A stretch of DNA of 64,000 bases from an uncultured Bryobacterales bacterium (GTDB lineage: Bacteria > Acidobacteriota > Terriglobia > Bryobacterales > UBA6623), in assembly GCA_958295955.1 (NCBI GenBank), contig OY282420.1, positions 2,246,435-2,310,434 on the forward strand, read 5' to 3'. The position numbers and the translations under genes are program-made. The notes beneath the pieces were generated by a model. That model was not told the DNA's origin. It made no database searches and saw only the letters and a list, made by a program, of their open reading frames with translations. This document shows positions 33,663-43,253 of this stretch, in pieces (the first letter of the stretch is position 1; every line of letters begins with the position of its first letter).

Positions 33663-34280
33663 ATGTCGAAGATTCACGAAGCGTATGCAGGGCTTGTTCC
33701 GATGGTGGTTGAGCAGACCAGCCGCGGCGAGCGGGCCTACGACATTTACTCGCGGCTGCTGCGTGACAACATCATCTTCGTCGGCTATCCGATCGACGAC
33801 ACGATCGCCAATCTGATCACCGCCCAGATGTTGTTTCTCGAAGCCGAAAACCCGGAGCGGGATATCTGGCTTTACATCAACTCGCCCGGCGGATCGATCA
33901 CGGCCGGCATGGCGATTTACGACACGATGCAGTTCGTGCGGCCGGACATTACGACCGTCTGCATCGGACAGGCCGCGTCGATGGCCGCCGTGCTGATGGC
34001 GGCCGGGGCCAAGGGCAAGCGCTATGCGCTTCCGAATTCGCGGTTTCTGCTGCACCAGCCGTCGATGTCGGGACTGGCGGGGCAGGCGACCGATATCGAC
34101 ATCCACGCCAAGGAGATTCTGCGCATGCGCGAGAACCTCAACACGATTCTGGCCGGCCATACGCAACAGCCGGTCGAGAAAATCGAGCGGGATGTCGAGC
34201 GCGATTTTATTCTCGATGCCGGTCAGGCCAGGGAATACGGCATCATCGACGAAATCATCACCAAGAAAGAGGCGGCGTAA
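33663..34280 (+). CDS. clpP: ATP-dependent Clp protease proteolytic subunit
   Basis: 205 residues, standard length. Catalytic triad S106 (in GQAASMAA), H131 (in LLHQPS) and D180 (in ERDF) are all present, with the oxyanion strand NSPGGSIT. Forms the tetradecameric barrel fed by ClpX or ClpA/C, which are not in this window. Located 4 bases after tig. Confidence 0.97.
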   Translation: MSKIHEAYAGLVPMVVEQTSRGERAYDIYSRLLRDNIIFVGYPIDDTIANLITAQMLFLEAENPERDIWLYINSPGGSITAGMAIYDTMQFVRPDITTVCIGQAASMAAVLMAAGAKGKRYALPNSRFLLHQPSMSGLAGQATDIDIHAKEILRMRENLNTILAGHTQQPVEKIERDVERDFILDAGQAREYGIIDEIITKKEAA

Positions 34281-34313
34281 AGGCCGCTGCGCGCGTCTGT
34301 TACCCTACTGCGC

Positions 34314-35291
34314 ATGAAGGCTTGGCAAGTCACTCATTACGGCGAACCGGAGGAAATGTCCTATGCGGACGTTGCCGTGCCGTCGCCGGGCGCAGGCCAA
34401 GCGCTCATCCGCAATCGCGCTTGCGGCCTCAACTTTTTCGACTTGCTGCAGTGTCAAGGCAAGTACCAGTCCAAGCCGGCTTTCCCCTTCACCATCGGAG
34501 CGGAAGTTTCGGGAACCGTGGAAGCCGTCTCTCCCGACGTGCAGGGCATCGCCGTAGGAGACCGCGTGGTTGCGCTGCCGCGCGGCGGCGGGTTCGCCGA
34601 GTACACGATCGCCGCCGCCGCGCGGACTTTCCCCATTCCCGCAAGCATGTCGTTCGAGCAGGCGGCGGCGCTGCCGGTGGTCTATCAGACGTCGTATTTC
34701 GCGCTCGATTACCGCGCCAAGCTGCAAGCCGGCGAGTGGCTGCTGGTTCATGCCGGGGCCGGCGGCGTCGGAACCGCAGCCATTCAACTCGGCAAGGCGA
34801 TGGGCGCCCGCATCGTCGCCACGGCCGGCAGCCAACGAAAGCTCGACTTCTGCCGCAAGCAGGGGGCGGAGCACGCAATCGACTACCGCGACGGCTCGTG
34901 GGTCGAAACGGTGAAGGCGCTCACCGCCAAGCGCGGCGTTGATGTCATCTACGATCCGGTGGGCGGCGACGTATTCGATCTGTCAACGAAAGTGATCGCG
35001 CCCGGAGGCCGCTTGCTGGTAATCGGCTTTGCCGGCGGACGCATCCCCTCGCTTGCCGCCAACCGCGCGCTGCTCAAGAACATGGCTCTGGTCGGCGCCT
35101 TTTGGGGGCGCCACTGCGAAGAGAACCCCGGTTACATGGAATCGCTGCACCACATTCTCATCGGGCTTTTCCAGGACGGCAAGATCGATCCGCCGGTGGG
35201 CGCGTCCTATCCGCTGGAAGAGGCGCCCCGAGGCATCCGCGACTTGGCTAACCGAAAAATTGCCGGGAAGGCCGTGCTCACGATAGGCTGA
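34314..35291 (+). CDS. zinc-free NADPH:quinone oxidoreductase-like MDR protein
   Basis: 325 residues. Medium-chain dehydrogenase fold: GroES-like N-terminal half (EVSGTVEAVSPDVQG) and Rossmann half with VHAGAGGVGTAAIQLGKAMGA near 140-160. The catalytic zinc ligands of alcohol dehydrogenases are absent, which places it with quinone oxidoreductase/zeta-crystallin proteins. It probably reduces quinones or enones with NADPH. Follows clpP by 33 bases. Confidence 0.92.
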   Translation: MKAWQVTHYGEPEEMSYADVAVPSPGAGQALIRNRACGLNFFDLLQCQGKYQSKPAFPFTIGAEVSGTVEAVSPDVQGIAVGDRVVALPRGGGFAEYTIAAAARTFPIPASMSFEQAAALPVVYQTSYFALDYRAKLQAGEWLLVHAGAGGVGTAAIQLGKAMGARIVATAGSQRKLDFCRKQGAEHAIDYRDGSWVETVKALTAKRGVDVIYDPVGGDVFDLSTKVIAPGGRLLVIGFAGGRIPSLAANRALLKNMALVGAFWGRHCEENPGYMESLHHILIGLFQDGKIDPPVGASYPLEEAPRGIRDLANRKIAGKAVLTIG

Positions 35292-35300
35292 GCGCCGCTT

Positions 35301-35345
35301 GCGCGGCCGGCGGATAGCGGATAGCAAGACCGCTGCGCCGGCCGC
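35301..35345. repeat. palindromic intergenic element, copy C (reference copy)
   Basis: A perfect 10-base inverted repeat, GCGGCCGGCG (35303-35312) and CGCCGGCCGC (35336-35345), surrounds a 23-base centre with two GGATAGC-like units and GCAAGACCGCTG. It sits between convergent genes and could form a strong hairpin. At least six related copies exist in the window, all at gene borders, so it is a REP-like dispersed element. Confidence 0.75.
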
Positions 35346-35374
35346 ACTTTCCGGCTGCTGCTGCGATTCCTGTT

Positions 35375-37660
35375 TTAGCGCGGCGCCGGGCCGGCGACCG
35401 TGTAGCTTTCACCCGCCTGCGTCGGCAGGATCTGCAGTTCGTCCGACCCGGCAATGCGGATGCGGCATTCTTTCCCAAGCTTTGAAACGATCGTTGCGCT
35501 CCGGAGCGTTCCGTCCGCCCAATCCATCGCCACTTCGAAGCCGCCGCGCGCCTTCAGTCCCTTGACCGAGCCGCGGCTCCAGGCGGCGGGCAAGGCGGGC
35601 AGCAGGTGCAACTCGCCGCCGTGGGATTGCAGCAGCATCTCGGCGACCGCGGCGGTTCCGCCGAAGTTGCCGTCGATCTGAAACGGCGGATGGGTATCGA
35701 AGAGGTTGTCGAGCGTCGATTCGGCCAGCAGCAGCTTGAGATTTTCATACGCTTTTTCGGCGTCCTCGAGCCTGGCCCAGAGGTTGATCAGCCAAGCGCG
35801 GCTCCAGCCGGTGTGGCCGCCGCCGTTCGCCAGGCGATGCTCGATGGATTTGCGGCCGGCGGCGGCGAGCTCGGGCGTTCCCCGCAAGGTGAACTGCTCG
35901 CCGGGGTGCAGGCCGAACGCATGCGAGATATGGCGGTGGCCGGGGTTGGCTTCAGCGAACTCCTCGGGCCACTCCATCAGCCGGCCGTCGCCGCCGATTT
36001 GAGGGCCGGCCAGTCGGCCGAGTTTTTCCCGCACCTCTGCCGTGAAACCGTCTTCGATGCCCAATTCACCGGCGGCGGAAAGGACGTTGGTGAAAAGATC
36101 CCAAATAATCTGCTGCTCCATCGCCGGCCCCATGGTCATTCGCGCGCGGCGCCCGTCTGCGGTGAGAAAGACGTTCTCGGGCGAAGTTGCAGGGCCGCTG
36201 ACGAGCTTGCCGGTCTTGGGGTTTTCAACCAACCAGTCCAGGAAGAACTCGGCGGCTTCTTTCAGGATCGGCCAGGCGCGGCGCTCCAAAAACTCCTTGT
36301 TGCCGTTGAAAAGGTAAGACTCCCAGAGATGCCGCGCGGTCCAGGCGGCGCCGGTGGGCCACATTCCGTACTGGGCGCGGCCGATCGGGCTGGTCCACCA
36401 CCAGGCATCGGTCGTATGGTGAGCCACGAAGCCCCGCGCGTTGTAAACGTCCTTCGCGGTCTTGCGGCCGCGCGCGCGGAGATTGTCGAGCAGGTCCCAC
36501 AGAGGCTCCTGAAGTTCGGACAGGTTGGTTACATCCGCCGGCCAATAGTTCATCTGGACGTTGATGTTGATGTGGTAATCGGCATTCCAGGGGGCGTCGA
36601 TATGATGGCTCCAGATGCCCTGCAGGTTGGCCGGCATGGCGCCCGGACGGGAGGAAGCCATCAGCAGATAGCGGCCGTATTGGAAATATGCGGCCAACAG
36701 GTCGGGGTCGTCCGCGCCCATGCGCACGGCGCGCAGGCGAGCGTCGGTGGGGTTGCTGCGCTCGTGCTCGCCGCCCAGGTCCAGCGAGACGCGGCGGAAC
36801 AGCGCGCGGTGGTCTGCGACGTGGCTTTTCCTGAGCTCGGCGTAGCCGACGCCCGCGGCCGCCGCCAACTGCTGCGCCGCCGCGGCTGCCGGGTCGCGGC
36901 CGCGGTAGTCCGTCGCGGCGGCCAGAATCAGCGTCGCCGAGTCGGCGGTCTCGATGATCAGAGAGGAACCGTCGGCGCGCATCGATCCGCCGTTGGCTTG
37001 CGCTTGCAGCCGCGCTTCGAAACGGACGCCGGGATGCTTGCCTGCGTGACTTGCGCGGCCGCGCAGAACCAACTCGCCGCCTGCCGCCGTCGTCTCGGCG
37101 TCCGCGACCCGATTCAGGCGGACCCGGCGCGAGATCATGCCCGGCCGATCGGCCGCGATATGCACGACGATGACCTGATGCGGCGCGCTCGAAAAAACCT
37201 CGCGGCTGAAGCGAACTCCCCGCTCGGTCCATTGCGTGCGCGCGATGCCCGTGTCGAGGTCCAGCTCGCGGCGATAGTTGCGCAGGCTTTGGGGCGGGTC
37301 CGCGTCGATCCACAGGTCGCCGAGAGTCTGATAACCCCGCGGATAGATGCGCTCGCCCAGGATTTTCTCCTCAATCATGCGCTCGGCTTCGACGTACTTG
37401 CCGTCGAACAGCATCCGCCGGATCTGCGGGAGATGCCTGTAAGCGCCCTTGACATCGCGCTCGACGGGCGACCCCGCCCAAACCGTGTCTTCATTGAGTT
37501 GGATGCGCTCGTCCTCGATGCGGCCGAACGCCATTGCGCCGAGGCGGCCGTTGCCGACGGGCAGAGCCTCGGTCCATTGCCCGGCCGGGCGGTCGTACCA
37601 CAGCAGCGGCTCGGCAAACGCGGGAGAGGCCAGAAGGGATGCAAGCGCGAGGAGTCTCAT
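35375..37660 (-). CDS. glycoside hydrolase family 95 (alpha-L-fucosidase-like), secreted
   Basis: 761 residues with a signal peptide ([16 protein letters not shown]). The start of the mature part, [20 protein letters not shown], and the stretches [19 protein letters not shown] and [18 protein letters not shown] are hallmarks of GH95. N-terminal beta-sandwich, (alpha/alpha)6 catalytic barrel (about 290-640) and a C-terminal beta-domain. The family removes terminal alpha-1,2-linked L-fucose; some members act on L-galactose. Together with the sulfatases it suggests fucose-containing sulfated glycans as substrates. Confidence 0.93.
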   Translation of the reverse strand: MRLLALASLLASPAFAEPLLWYDRPAGQWTEALPVGNGRLGAMAFGRIEDERIQLNEDTVWAGSPVERDVKGAYRHLPQIRRMLFDGKYVEAERMIEEKILGERIYPRGYQTLGDLWIDADPPQSLRNYRRELDLDTGIARTQWTERGVRFSREVFSSAPHQVIVVHIAADRPGMISRRVRLNRVADAETTAAGGELVLRGRASHAGKHPGVRFEARLQAQANGGSMRADGSSLIIETADSATLILAAATDYRGRDPAAAAAQQLAAAAGVGYAELRKSHVADHRALFRRVSLDLGGEHERSNPTDARLRAVRMGADDPDLLAAYFQYGRYLLMASSRPGAMPANLQGIWSHHIDAPWNADYHININVQMNYWPADVTNLSELQEPLWDLLDNLRARGRKTAKDVYNARGFVAHHTTDAWWWTSPIGRAQYGMWPTGAAWTARHLWESYLFNGNKEFLERRAWPILKEAAEFFLDWLVENPKTGKLVSGPATSPENVFLTADGRRARMTMGPAMEQQIIWDLFTNVLSAAGELGIEDGFTAEVREKLGRLAGPQIGGDGRLMEWPEEFAEANPGHRHISHAFGLHPGEQFTLRGTPELAAAGRKSIEHRLANGGGHTGWSRAWLINLWARLEDAEKAYENLKLLLAESTLDNLFDTHPPFQIDGNFGGTAAVAEMLLQSHGGELHLLPALPAAWSRGSVKGLKARGGFEVAMDWADGTLRSATIVSKLGKECRIRIAGSDELQILPTQAGESYTVAGPAPR

Positions 37661-37818
37661 TGCCGATTATGAGTATAAGCGGCGGGCCAGTCGGACCGGG
37701 CGGAAATCGAGAGATCGCTTGAGCGTCCGCGCCGGCAGGGCTTGCTCGAAGCTATCCGCACGAGCCTTTTTTCGACCGAGTCCGGCAACTCGCGGCAAGA
37801 CCGCTGCGGCGGGCGTCT

Positions 37819-38997
37819 TCAGAGTCGGAACGCGCCGGCCCGCGGGCGCAAAACGAGCTCCACTTGCAACTCTTCGCCGTCGCGGACGATGGTCAGCTTG
37901 ACGGTATCGCCGGCCAGTTTCAGAGCAAGCGCTTCGCTGAGCGTGCTCTTGGCGGCAATCGGCCGGTCATCGACGGCGACGATGAAATCGCCGCCCCAGG
38001 GAATGATGTAATTGCCGAGGACGATTTCTTCGCGGGCGCCGCGCAGATCCTTCTCGGCGGCGACCGAGCCCTGCGCGACGGCCGTAACGAGATGTCCGGG
38101 GGAAGGCAGCTTCAACGCTCGGATGAAGCGGGACGGCACGAAAAAGCCTTCGATGCCGATTTCCTCCGGCGGTTCGGCGCCGCCCTTGACAAAGCGCAAC
38201 AGCGGCTGCGCGCGGCTGATCGGCATGGCGAAGCCGATGCCGATATTCCCGCTGGGGCCGTAGATCGCGGTGTTGATGCCGATGACGTTGCCGCTGGAGT
38301 CGAGCAGCGGGCCGCCGCTGTTGCCGGGGTTGATCGCCGCGTCCGTCTGAATGAGATCGCGCAAAACGCCCGAGCGGTCCTGGATCGACCGGCCGACCGA
38401 GCTGACTACGCCCGTGGTGAACGTGCCTTCCAGTCCGAAAGGGTTGCCGATGGCAAGCACTTTCTGGCCGACCCGCACCCTGTCGGACTTGCCGAGAGGC
38501 AAATACGGCAGGGGATTCCCGGCTTGGATTTTTATCAGCGCGAGGTCGTTCGGCGGATCGACGGCCAGAACCTTCGCCCGGTAGCGGGGGCTGTCGGCTT
38601 CCTCGCTCAGCAGCGCCACTTCGAGTTGGGCGCTGCCTCTGACGACGTGATGGTTAGTCAGGATGTGCCCTTCGGCGTCGATCAGAAACCCCGATCCCGT
38701 GGATTCCTGCGGGTAGATTTCCAGGAACCAGTCGCGATGCAAAACCGTGCTCGTGATATGCACCGTCGCGGGGTAAGACTTGTCGTAGATGGCTATGTTC
38801 GACAACTCTTCGGGGGTGAGCGTCGAATCGGCTTCGGTCCAGAAAAGCTCGTCGGGGTGAAGCGACGAGACGCCGGCGCGGCCGAATGAAAACAGGTCGG
38901 GCGCGCTAGTCCAAACGACAAATGCCGCCGCGAACAGCATCGCCAGGATCGCCCGGCGCCGGCCAAAGGAATCGGTTTCGCGCATTGCCATCAACAA
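37819..38997 (-). CDS. HtrA/DegP-like serine protease with one PDZ domain
   Basis: 392 residues. One N-terminal membrane helix (about 15-31) anchors a trypsin-like domain whose triad is visible: H117 in TNHHVV, D151 in PNDLALI, S227 in GNSGGP. A single PDZ-type domain occupies about 265-380. This resembles DegS-type anchored proteases, which act in envelope stress sensing. Its start overlaps the end of coaE by 7 bases, implying coupled translation. The ATG at 38985 is an alternative start. Confidence 0.93.
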   Translation of the reverse strand: MLMAMRETDSFGRRRAILAMLFAAAFVVWTSAPDLFSFGRAGVSSLHPDELFWTEADSTLTPEELSNIAIYDKSYPATVHITSTVLHRDWFLEIYPQESTGSGFLIDAEGHILTNHHVVRGSAQLEVALLSEEADSPRYRAKVLAVDPPNDLALIKIQAGNPLPYLPLGKSDRVRVGQKVLAIGNPFGLEGTFTTGVVSSVGRSIQDRSGVLRDLIQTDAAINPGNSGGPLLDSSGNVIGINTAIYGPSGNIGIGFAMPISRAQPLLRFVKGGAEPPEEIGIEGFFVPSRFIRALKLPSPGHLVTAVAQGSVAAEKDLRGAREEIVLGNYIIPWGGDFIVAVDDRPIAAKSTLSEALALKLAGDTVKLTIVRDGEELQVELVLRPRAGAFRL

Positions 38998-39617
38998 ACC
39001 TCCGACCGGACGCCGCGGGCCTCGTTTCTCAACTTATGGTAAATGTCCCGCACGCGGGCCAGGGTTGCGGCTTTGCCGCCGGAAGTGTCGATAACGAAGT
39101 CGGCGTATTGCAGCTTCTCCTCCAGCGGCATCTGGCGGGCCAGGCGGGCCTCGGCTTCCGCGGCAGAGGCGCGCTCGCGTTTGACAAACCGCGCGATCTG
39201 CATCTCGCGCGGACATGCGGCCACGATCAGCCGGTCGTAACGCTTGTAGCTGCCGCTTTCGATCATGATGGCCGCCTCGACGACCGCCGCGGCGCCGGGG
39301 TCGTCCGCCTCGACGGCGGCGAAAAACCGCTGCTGTCCGGCGAATACGTGCGGATGCACGAGCGCGTTCAACCGCTTGAGCTTTTCGGGGTCGTTGAAGA
39401 CGATTGCCGCGAGCTTCCCGCGGTCGATCGTCTTGTCGGCGGCGAGGATTTCCCTGCCGAATAATTCGACCGCCGCAGCGTACGCTTCGCCGTTGGGCAT
39501 CAGCGCCGCGTGGCCGAGCTTATCGGCGTGGAGGACGCGGGCGCCCAATCGCTCAAGTTCGGCGGCGATGAAACTCTTCCCGCTCGCCAAGCCGCCGGTC
39601 AGTCCGACTTTCAGCAT
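38991..39617 (-). CDS. coaE: dephospho-CoA kinase
   Basis: 208 residues. P-loop GLTGGLASGKS at 6-16, followed by HADKLGH with the substrate-binding Asp, and the lid region KRERASAAEAEARLARQMP. Catalyses the last step of coenzyme A synthesis. It overlaps the downstream protease gene by 7 bases and is preceded by tRNA-Gln on the same strand. Confidence 0.95.
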   Translation of the reverse strand: MLKVGLTGGLASGKSFIAAELERLGARVLHADKLGHAALMPNGEAYAAAVELFGREILAADKTIDRGKLAAIVFNDPEKLKRLNALVHPHVFAGQQRFFAAVEADDPGAAAVVEAAIMIESGSYKRYDRLIVAACPREMQIARFVKRERASAAEAEARLARQMPLEEKLQYADFVIDTSGGKAATLARVRDIYHKLRNEARGVRSEVC

Positions 39618-39654
39618 CCGGCAGCGGCTCCGCCGGGCGGCGGATCGGGGAAAT

Positions 39655-39728
39655 TGGTTGGCCGGGGAGGATTCGAACCTCCATAGCGGGCGTCAAAGGC
39701 CCGTGTCCTGCCATTAGACGACCAGCCA
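39655..39728 (-). tRNA. tRNA-Gln (anticodon TTG), CCA encoded
   Basis: The minus strand folds as a cloverleaf: acceptor TGGCTGG pairs with CCGGCCA; anticodon stem CGGGC/GCCCG encloses loop CTTTGAC with anticodon TTG; T arm GGAGG-TTCGAAT-CCTCC. The discriminator A is followed by an encoded CCA (39655-39657). Reads CAA and CAG glutamine codons. Located just upstream of coaE. Confidence 0.95.
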
Positions 39729-39766
39729 TCCATGCGTCTTGGACTCAGTTTAACACGCCGGTTTGC

Positions 39767-40216
39767 TTACCCGCCCGGGCGAACGATCCGGCCGAACTGA
39801 TTGCCGCCGACGTCGCCGTGCCACCAGGCGCCGGCGTAATGGTCTCTGTAAAAAAGCACGCGGGCGGTAAAAGTCCCCAGCCCCGGAATGCTGACATCCG
39901 TCAGGCTGACCATCGGCGTATCCCCGGCCCACAGCAGCTTGACCGGAACCGGCAGGGTTACATCGCGGCCGCCGTACTGAATGCGCGAGTGGAAAGCCCA
40001 GATGTCGCCGCCGACCTTGACGACCTTCTCGATCTCGTAGCGTTCGGCGCGGAGCTTGCTCTCTTCGCGTCCGGCGATGGTGAAGTTTCCTTCGAGGACG
40101 ACTCCGCGCATGGACTCGGCAAAGGCCTCCTCGCGGGCCTGTTGCTCGGCGGCGTCGGGAACCGCCGTCGAAGAGCAGCCGCAGAAAATCAGGAATGCAG
40201 GAATCGCCAAGCGCAT
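39767..40216 (-). CDS. uncharacterised lipoprotein
   Basis: 149 residues. A short signal ends in a lipobox (LIFCGC, Cys at about 14), so a lipid-anchored envelope protein is expected. The body is a small beta-rich domain with GVVLEGNFTIAGRE and a C-terminal YRDHYAGAWWHGDVGG, where aromatic residues and His cluster. Homologous lipoproteins of unknown function occur in Planctomycetes and Acidobacteriota, as far as I can recall. It stands alone between tRNA-Gln and the ABC transporter. Confidence 0.8.
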   Translation of the reverse strand: MRLAIPAFLIFCGCSSTAVPDAAEQQAREEAFAESMRGVVLEGNFTIAGREESKLRAERYEIEKVVKVGGDIWAFHSRIQYGGRDVTLPVPVKLLWAGDTPMVSLTDVSIPGLGTFTARVLFYRDHYAGAWWHGDVGGNQFGRIVRPGG

Positions 40217-40293
40217 GGATATTACAGTACGCTTTTTCGGCGCCGGGCGCCAGTGGCGCGTTGCGCGGCGGGCGCCGCCGGAGTCGGCCGCGG

Positions 40294-41031
40294 TTACCGG
40301 CCCTTCTTGCCGGTCAGGGCGAGACTCAGGAAAACGTCTTCGAACGGGTCGTCGGGCATGCCTGCCGCGGCGCGGATCTCCGCCGGCGTTCCTTCTGCAA
40401 CCACCGCGCCCTCGCGCAGAATGAGGCAGCGTTCGCAGACGCGTTCGACGAAACTCATCAGATGCGAGCTGAGCACGACGGTCGAACCCTCGGCGCGCAG
40501 CCGTTCCAGCCGCAGCCGCACCAAGCGCATGCTCTCGGCGTCGAGTCCGTTCAGCGGCTCATCCAGCAGTAAAAGCGGCGGATTGCCCAGCCATGCGGCG
40601 ACGATGCCGATTTTCTTGCGCATGCCGAACGAGTACTCGCGGATCAGGAAGTCGGACTTGCCGGTCAGATCGAAATAGTCCAGGTCGGCGTCGATCTGCG
40701 CGGAAGCGTCGATTCCCTTGATGCCCGCAACGAATTGCAGGAACTCCCGGCCGGTGAGGAGGTCGTAGAGAACCAGTTCTTCGGGCAGGTAGCCGATTTT
40801 GCGCTTCGCTTCGACGGGGTCGCGCCGCGGGTTCGTTCCGGCCACGGTTACGGCGCCCGCGTCCGGCCGAACCAAGCCCAGAACGGCTTTGAGCAGTGTC
40901 GATTTGCCCGCGCCGTTGGCGCCCAGGAGGCCGCATATCTCCCGGTCGGCAGTGAGCGAGACTCCGTTGACGGCAACGGCGCTTCCGAAGCGCTTGGTCA
41001 AGCCTTCGATTGCTAACGCCGGCGCGCTCAA
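40294..41031 (-). CDS. ABC transporter ATP-binding protein
   Basis: 245 residues from TTG at 41031. The longer open frame would run antisense to nothing but through the permease gene, so I place the start at the TTGA overlap, where the permease stop TGA (41028-41030) overlaps this TTG. Walker A GANGAGKST, signature YSFGMRKKIG, Walker B LLLLDEP and the switch His in SSH are all present. The type is that of ABC-2 exporter ATPases. It forms a transporter with the upstream membrane gene; substrate unknown. Confidence 0.93.
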   Translation of the reverse strand: MSAPALAIEGLTKRFGSAVAVNGVSLTADREICGLLGANGAGKSTLLKAVLGLVRPDAGAVTVAGTNPRRDPVEAKRKIGYLPEELVLYDLLTGREFLQFVAGIKGIDASAQIDADLDYFDLTGKSDFLIREYSFGMRKKIGIVAAWLGNPPLLLLDEPLNGLDAESMRLVRLRLERLRAEGSTVVLSSHLMSFVERVCERCLILREGAVVAEGTPAEIRAAAGMPDDPFEDVFLSLALTGKKGR

Positions 41032-42314
41032 AGCGGCGGCCCCCCGACGCGGGCGGCCGTTTGCCGCGCGCGGTTGGCCAGGACATGGAGCGCATAGGCG
41101 TGCAGCAGTCCGACCCACGGCAGGTATTCCCAAAAGAGAACGTACGATCCCGCGAATCCGCAACCAAGCAGTCCCGCCTGCGTCAGTCCCAGCGCCGGGC
41201 GGTCGGCGGCCTCGAACATCAGCAGCGCGACGGCGGACGACACGGCGAGGACGACAAGCAGCGCCTGCGCCGCCAAAACCGCGAAGTTTTCGCCGGGCAG
41301 CGAAGCGAGCGCGGGGGCCGCGGCCAACGCCGGCGGAATCGAAACCAGCGACGCATACCAGACTTTCGTCTTCCAGATGGAATCCGCTTGGACGGGCGAA
41401 GAGCGTTCGAGCCAAAACCGGGGGATTTGCAGGCGAAGCAGCAGCGGCGCGAGGGAGCTCAGCGCCAGCGCGGCGAGCGCGCAGCCGGCGAGAACGATTG
41501 GAGCGGACCAGCGGGCGCCGGCGCTGTCGCGCAGGGTCCAGGCCGAGGACAAGGCGGCGAGCGCCCCCGCCGCAGCGAAAAACACCGCGGGCGAAAAGAA
41601 GCGCCGAGTCAACAGCAGATCGCGCAGGAGTTGCGGGCGAATCTCATCCGGCAGGCGGAGCATGGAAAGACCGCCGCGCCGGCGCCGCGGCGCGGACCGC
41701 GGCGCAGTCTGCCGGTGTCCGCCGCTCAACCACCGGGCCGCCGCCCACGCCGCCGCTGCGGCCAGGATTCCGGGGAAAGCCGTCCAGGCGGCGGCCGCCG
41801 CCGCGGTCAGGCCGAGACCCAGAACCGCGGCGGCGGCCTTCCCCTTGGAGAGGTAAATCGAAACCAGCGCAAGTTGCAGCCCCGCCGCCGACGCCGCAAA
41901 AACGTACGGCGCCGGTCCGCGCAGAGATGCAGGCGCCCAGAGGGCAAGAAGCAGCGCGGCAAAACCCGCATTCCGCAAGAACTGCGCCGCGAAAGCAACG
42001 TGAAACCGCGCCGCCGCCGGAACCGGCAGAGCGTCGAGACAGGCCGCCGCGCCGCCCGCCGGGGCGGTCTCTCTGACCGCACTCGGCCAGAAAGCCGCTG
42101 TCCATGCCGCAAGTCCGAGCGCGGTCAAGAGGAGCTGTTCGACGAACGACCGGCCGGACCACTGCACCCTTTCGGCAAGCATGGCGGCGGCCGGCTGGAG
42201 CGTATAGAAAACTCCTCCCAGAATCAGCGGCGCAAGCACGAACAACGTGAAGAAACGGTCCCGCAGCAGGCGCAAGAAGATTCGCAGGCGGTAGCGGAGT
42301 AGCAGGAGCGTCAC
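41028..42314 (-). CDS. ABC transporter membrane subunit
   Basis: 428 residues from GTG at 42314. About ten hydrophobic segments, with a charged break near 200-225 (SAPRRRRGG). The sequence is extremely rich in Ala and Leu and shows no family motif beyond ABC-2-like topology. Its end overlaps the ATP-binding gene by 4 bases, the best evidence that the two form one transporter. No substrate-binding protein is present, so export rather than import is likely. Confidence 0.85.
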   Translation of the reverse strand: MTLLLLRYRLRIFLRLLRDRFFTLFVLAPLILGGVFYTLQPAAAMLAERVQWSGRSFVEQLLLTALGLAAWTAAFWPSAVRETAPAGGAAACLDALPVPAAARFHVAFAAQFLRNAGFAALLLALWAPASLRGPAPYVFAASAAGLQLALVSIYLSKGKAAAAVLGLGLTAAAAAAWTAFPGILAAAAAWAAARWLSGGHRQTAPRSAPRRRRGGLSMLRLPDEIRPQLLRDLLLTRRFFSPAVFFAAAGALAALSSAWTLRDSAGARWSAPIVLAGCALAALALSSLAPLLLRLQIPRFWLERSSPVQADSIWKTKVWYASLVSIPPALAAAPALASLPGENFAVLAAQALLVVLAVSSAVALLMFEAADRPALGLTQAGLLGCGFAGSYVLFWEYLPWVGLLHAYALHVLANRARQTAARVGGPPL

Positions 42315-42429
42315 GGACCGACGGGCTGAATCCTCATGGTAACCGTTAAAAAATTTTCAGCGGGAGATCGTCTTGGTCCAATGCAAAACGAGGCTGAAGG
42401 AGGGGAGCATTGGGCTGGGGCTGGGGCAA

Positions 42430-42450
42430 GCCGCGGACGCATTCCGCGGC
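42430..42450 (-). terminator. hairpin 3' of rpe
   Basis: Perfect 8-base stem GCCGCGGA / TCCGCGGC with a 5-base loop, 13 bases past the rpe stop on the minus strand. There is no T-run after it, so it is only a candidate terminator or RNA-stability stem. Confidence 0.4.
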
Positions 42451-42463
42451 CAAGTATGGATTA

Positions 42464-43138
42464 TTACGCGCGGGCCGCGCCCGGCGGGTTTGTGAACCGT
42501 ATCATCGAACGCACGGCCTCGGCCGGGTCGGCGGCGCCGAATAGGCCCGAGCCGGAGACAAGAATGTCGCAGCCCGCGGCGGCAATCGCGGCGGCGTTCG
42601 ACAGATCGACTCCGCCGTCGACTTCGATGCGGAAATCGAGCCTGCGCTCGGCGCGGACGCCGGCCAGCGCCCCGACCTTTTCGACCGCCGCGGGAATGAG
42701 CTTCTGCCCGCCGAAGCCGGGGTTGACGCTCATAATCAGCACGAAATCGACAAGGGGAAGAACTTCGTCGAGGACGTGCAGCGGGGTTGCCGGGTTGAGC
42801 GCGACGCCCGCCTGCGCGCCGAGGTCCCGGATGCGGCGGATATCGCGGTCGAGATGCGGGCATGCCTCCTGGTGAACTGAAATCATCCGCGCGCCTGCCT
42901 TGGCGAAGGCTTCGACGTATCTCCCCGGCTCGACGATCATCAGGTGGCAATCGAGCGTCAAGTCGGTCGCGGCGCGCAAAGATTCGACGACCGGAACGCC
43001 GATCGAAATGTTGGGCACGAACCGCCCGTCCATCACGTCGATGTGCAGCATTTCTGCTCCGCCCCGCTCGACGGCTGCGACCTGCTCGCCCAGACGGGCG
43101 AAGTCCGCGGCCAGGATGGAGGGCGCGATTCGAGTCAT
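42464..43138 (-). CDS. rpe: ribulose-phosphate 3-epimerase
   Basis: 224 residues. TIM-barrel with the expected pieces in order: IAPSILAADFARLG, MLHIDVMDGRFVPN (metal-binding His and Asp), DCHLMI, VNPGFGGQK, and the second catalytic Asp in EVDGGV. Interconverts ribulose-5-phosphate and xylulose-5-phosphate in the pentose phosphate pathway. Divergent from the Nramp-like transporter. Confidence 0.96.
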   Translation of the reverse strand: MTRIAPSILAADFARLGEQVAAVERGGAEMLHIDVMDGRFVPNISIGVPVVESLRAATDLTLDCHLMIVEPGRYVEAFAKAGARMISVHQEACPHLDRDIRRIRDLGAQAGVALNPATPLHVLDEVLPLVDFVLIMSVNPGFGGQKLIPAAVEKVGALAGVRAERRLDFRIEVDGGVDLSNAAAIAAAGCDILVSGSGLFGAADPAEAVRSMIRFTNPPGAARA

Positions 43139-43253
43139 GGCCGGCGGCGAAGAGAAAACATCGACGATCCCGAATCTCCAGCTTATCAGTCCGTTGCGGC
43201 CATCCGTTGCGGATCGCGGCCCGCAACTTCGTTATGCTGGGGAACCGACTGCG

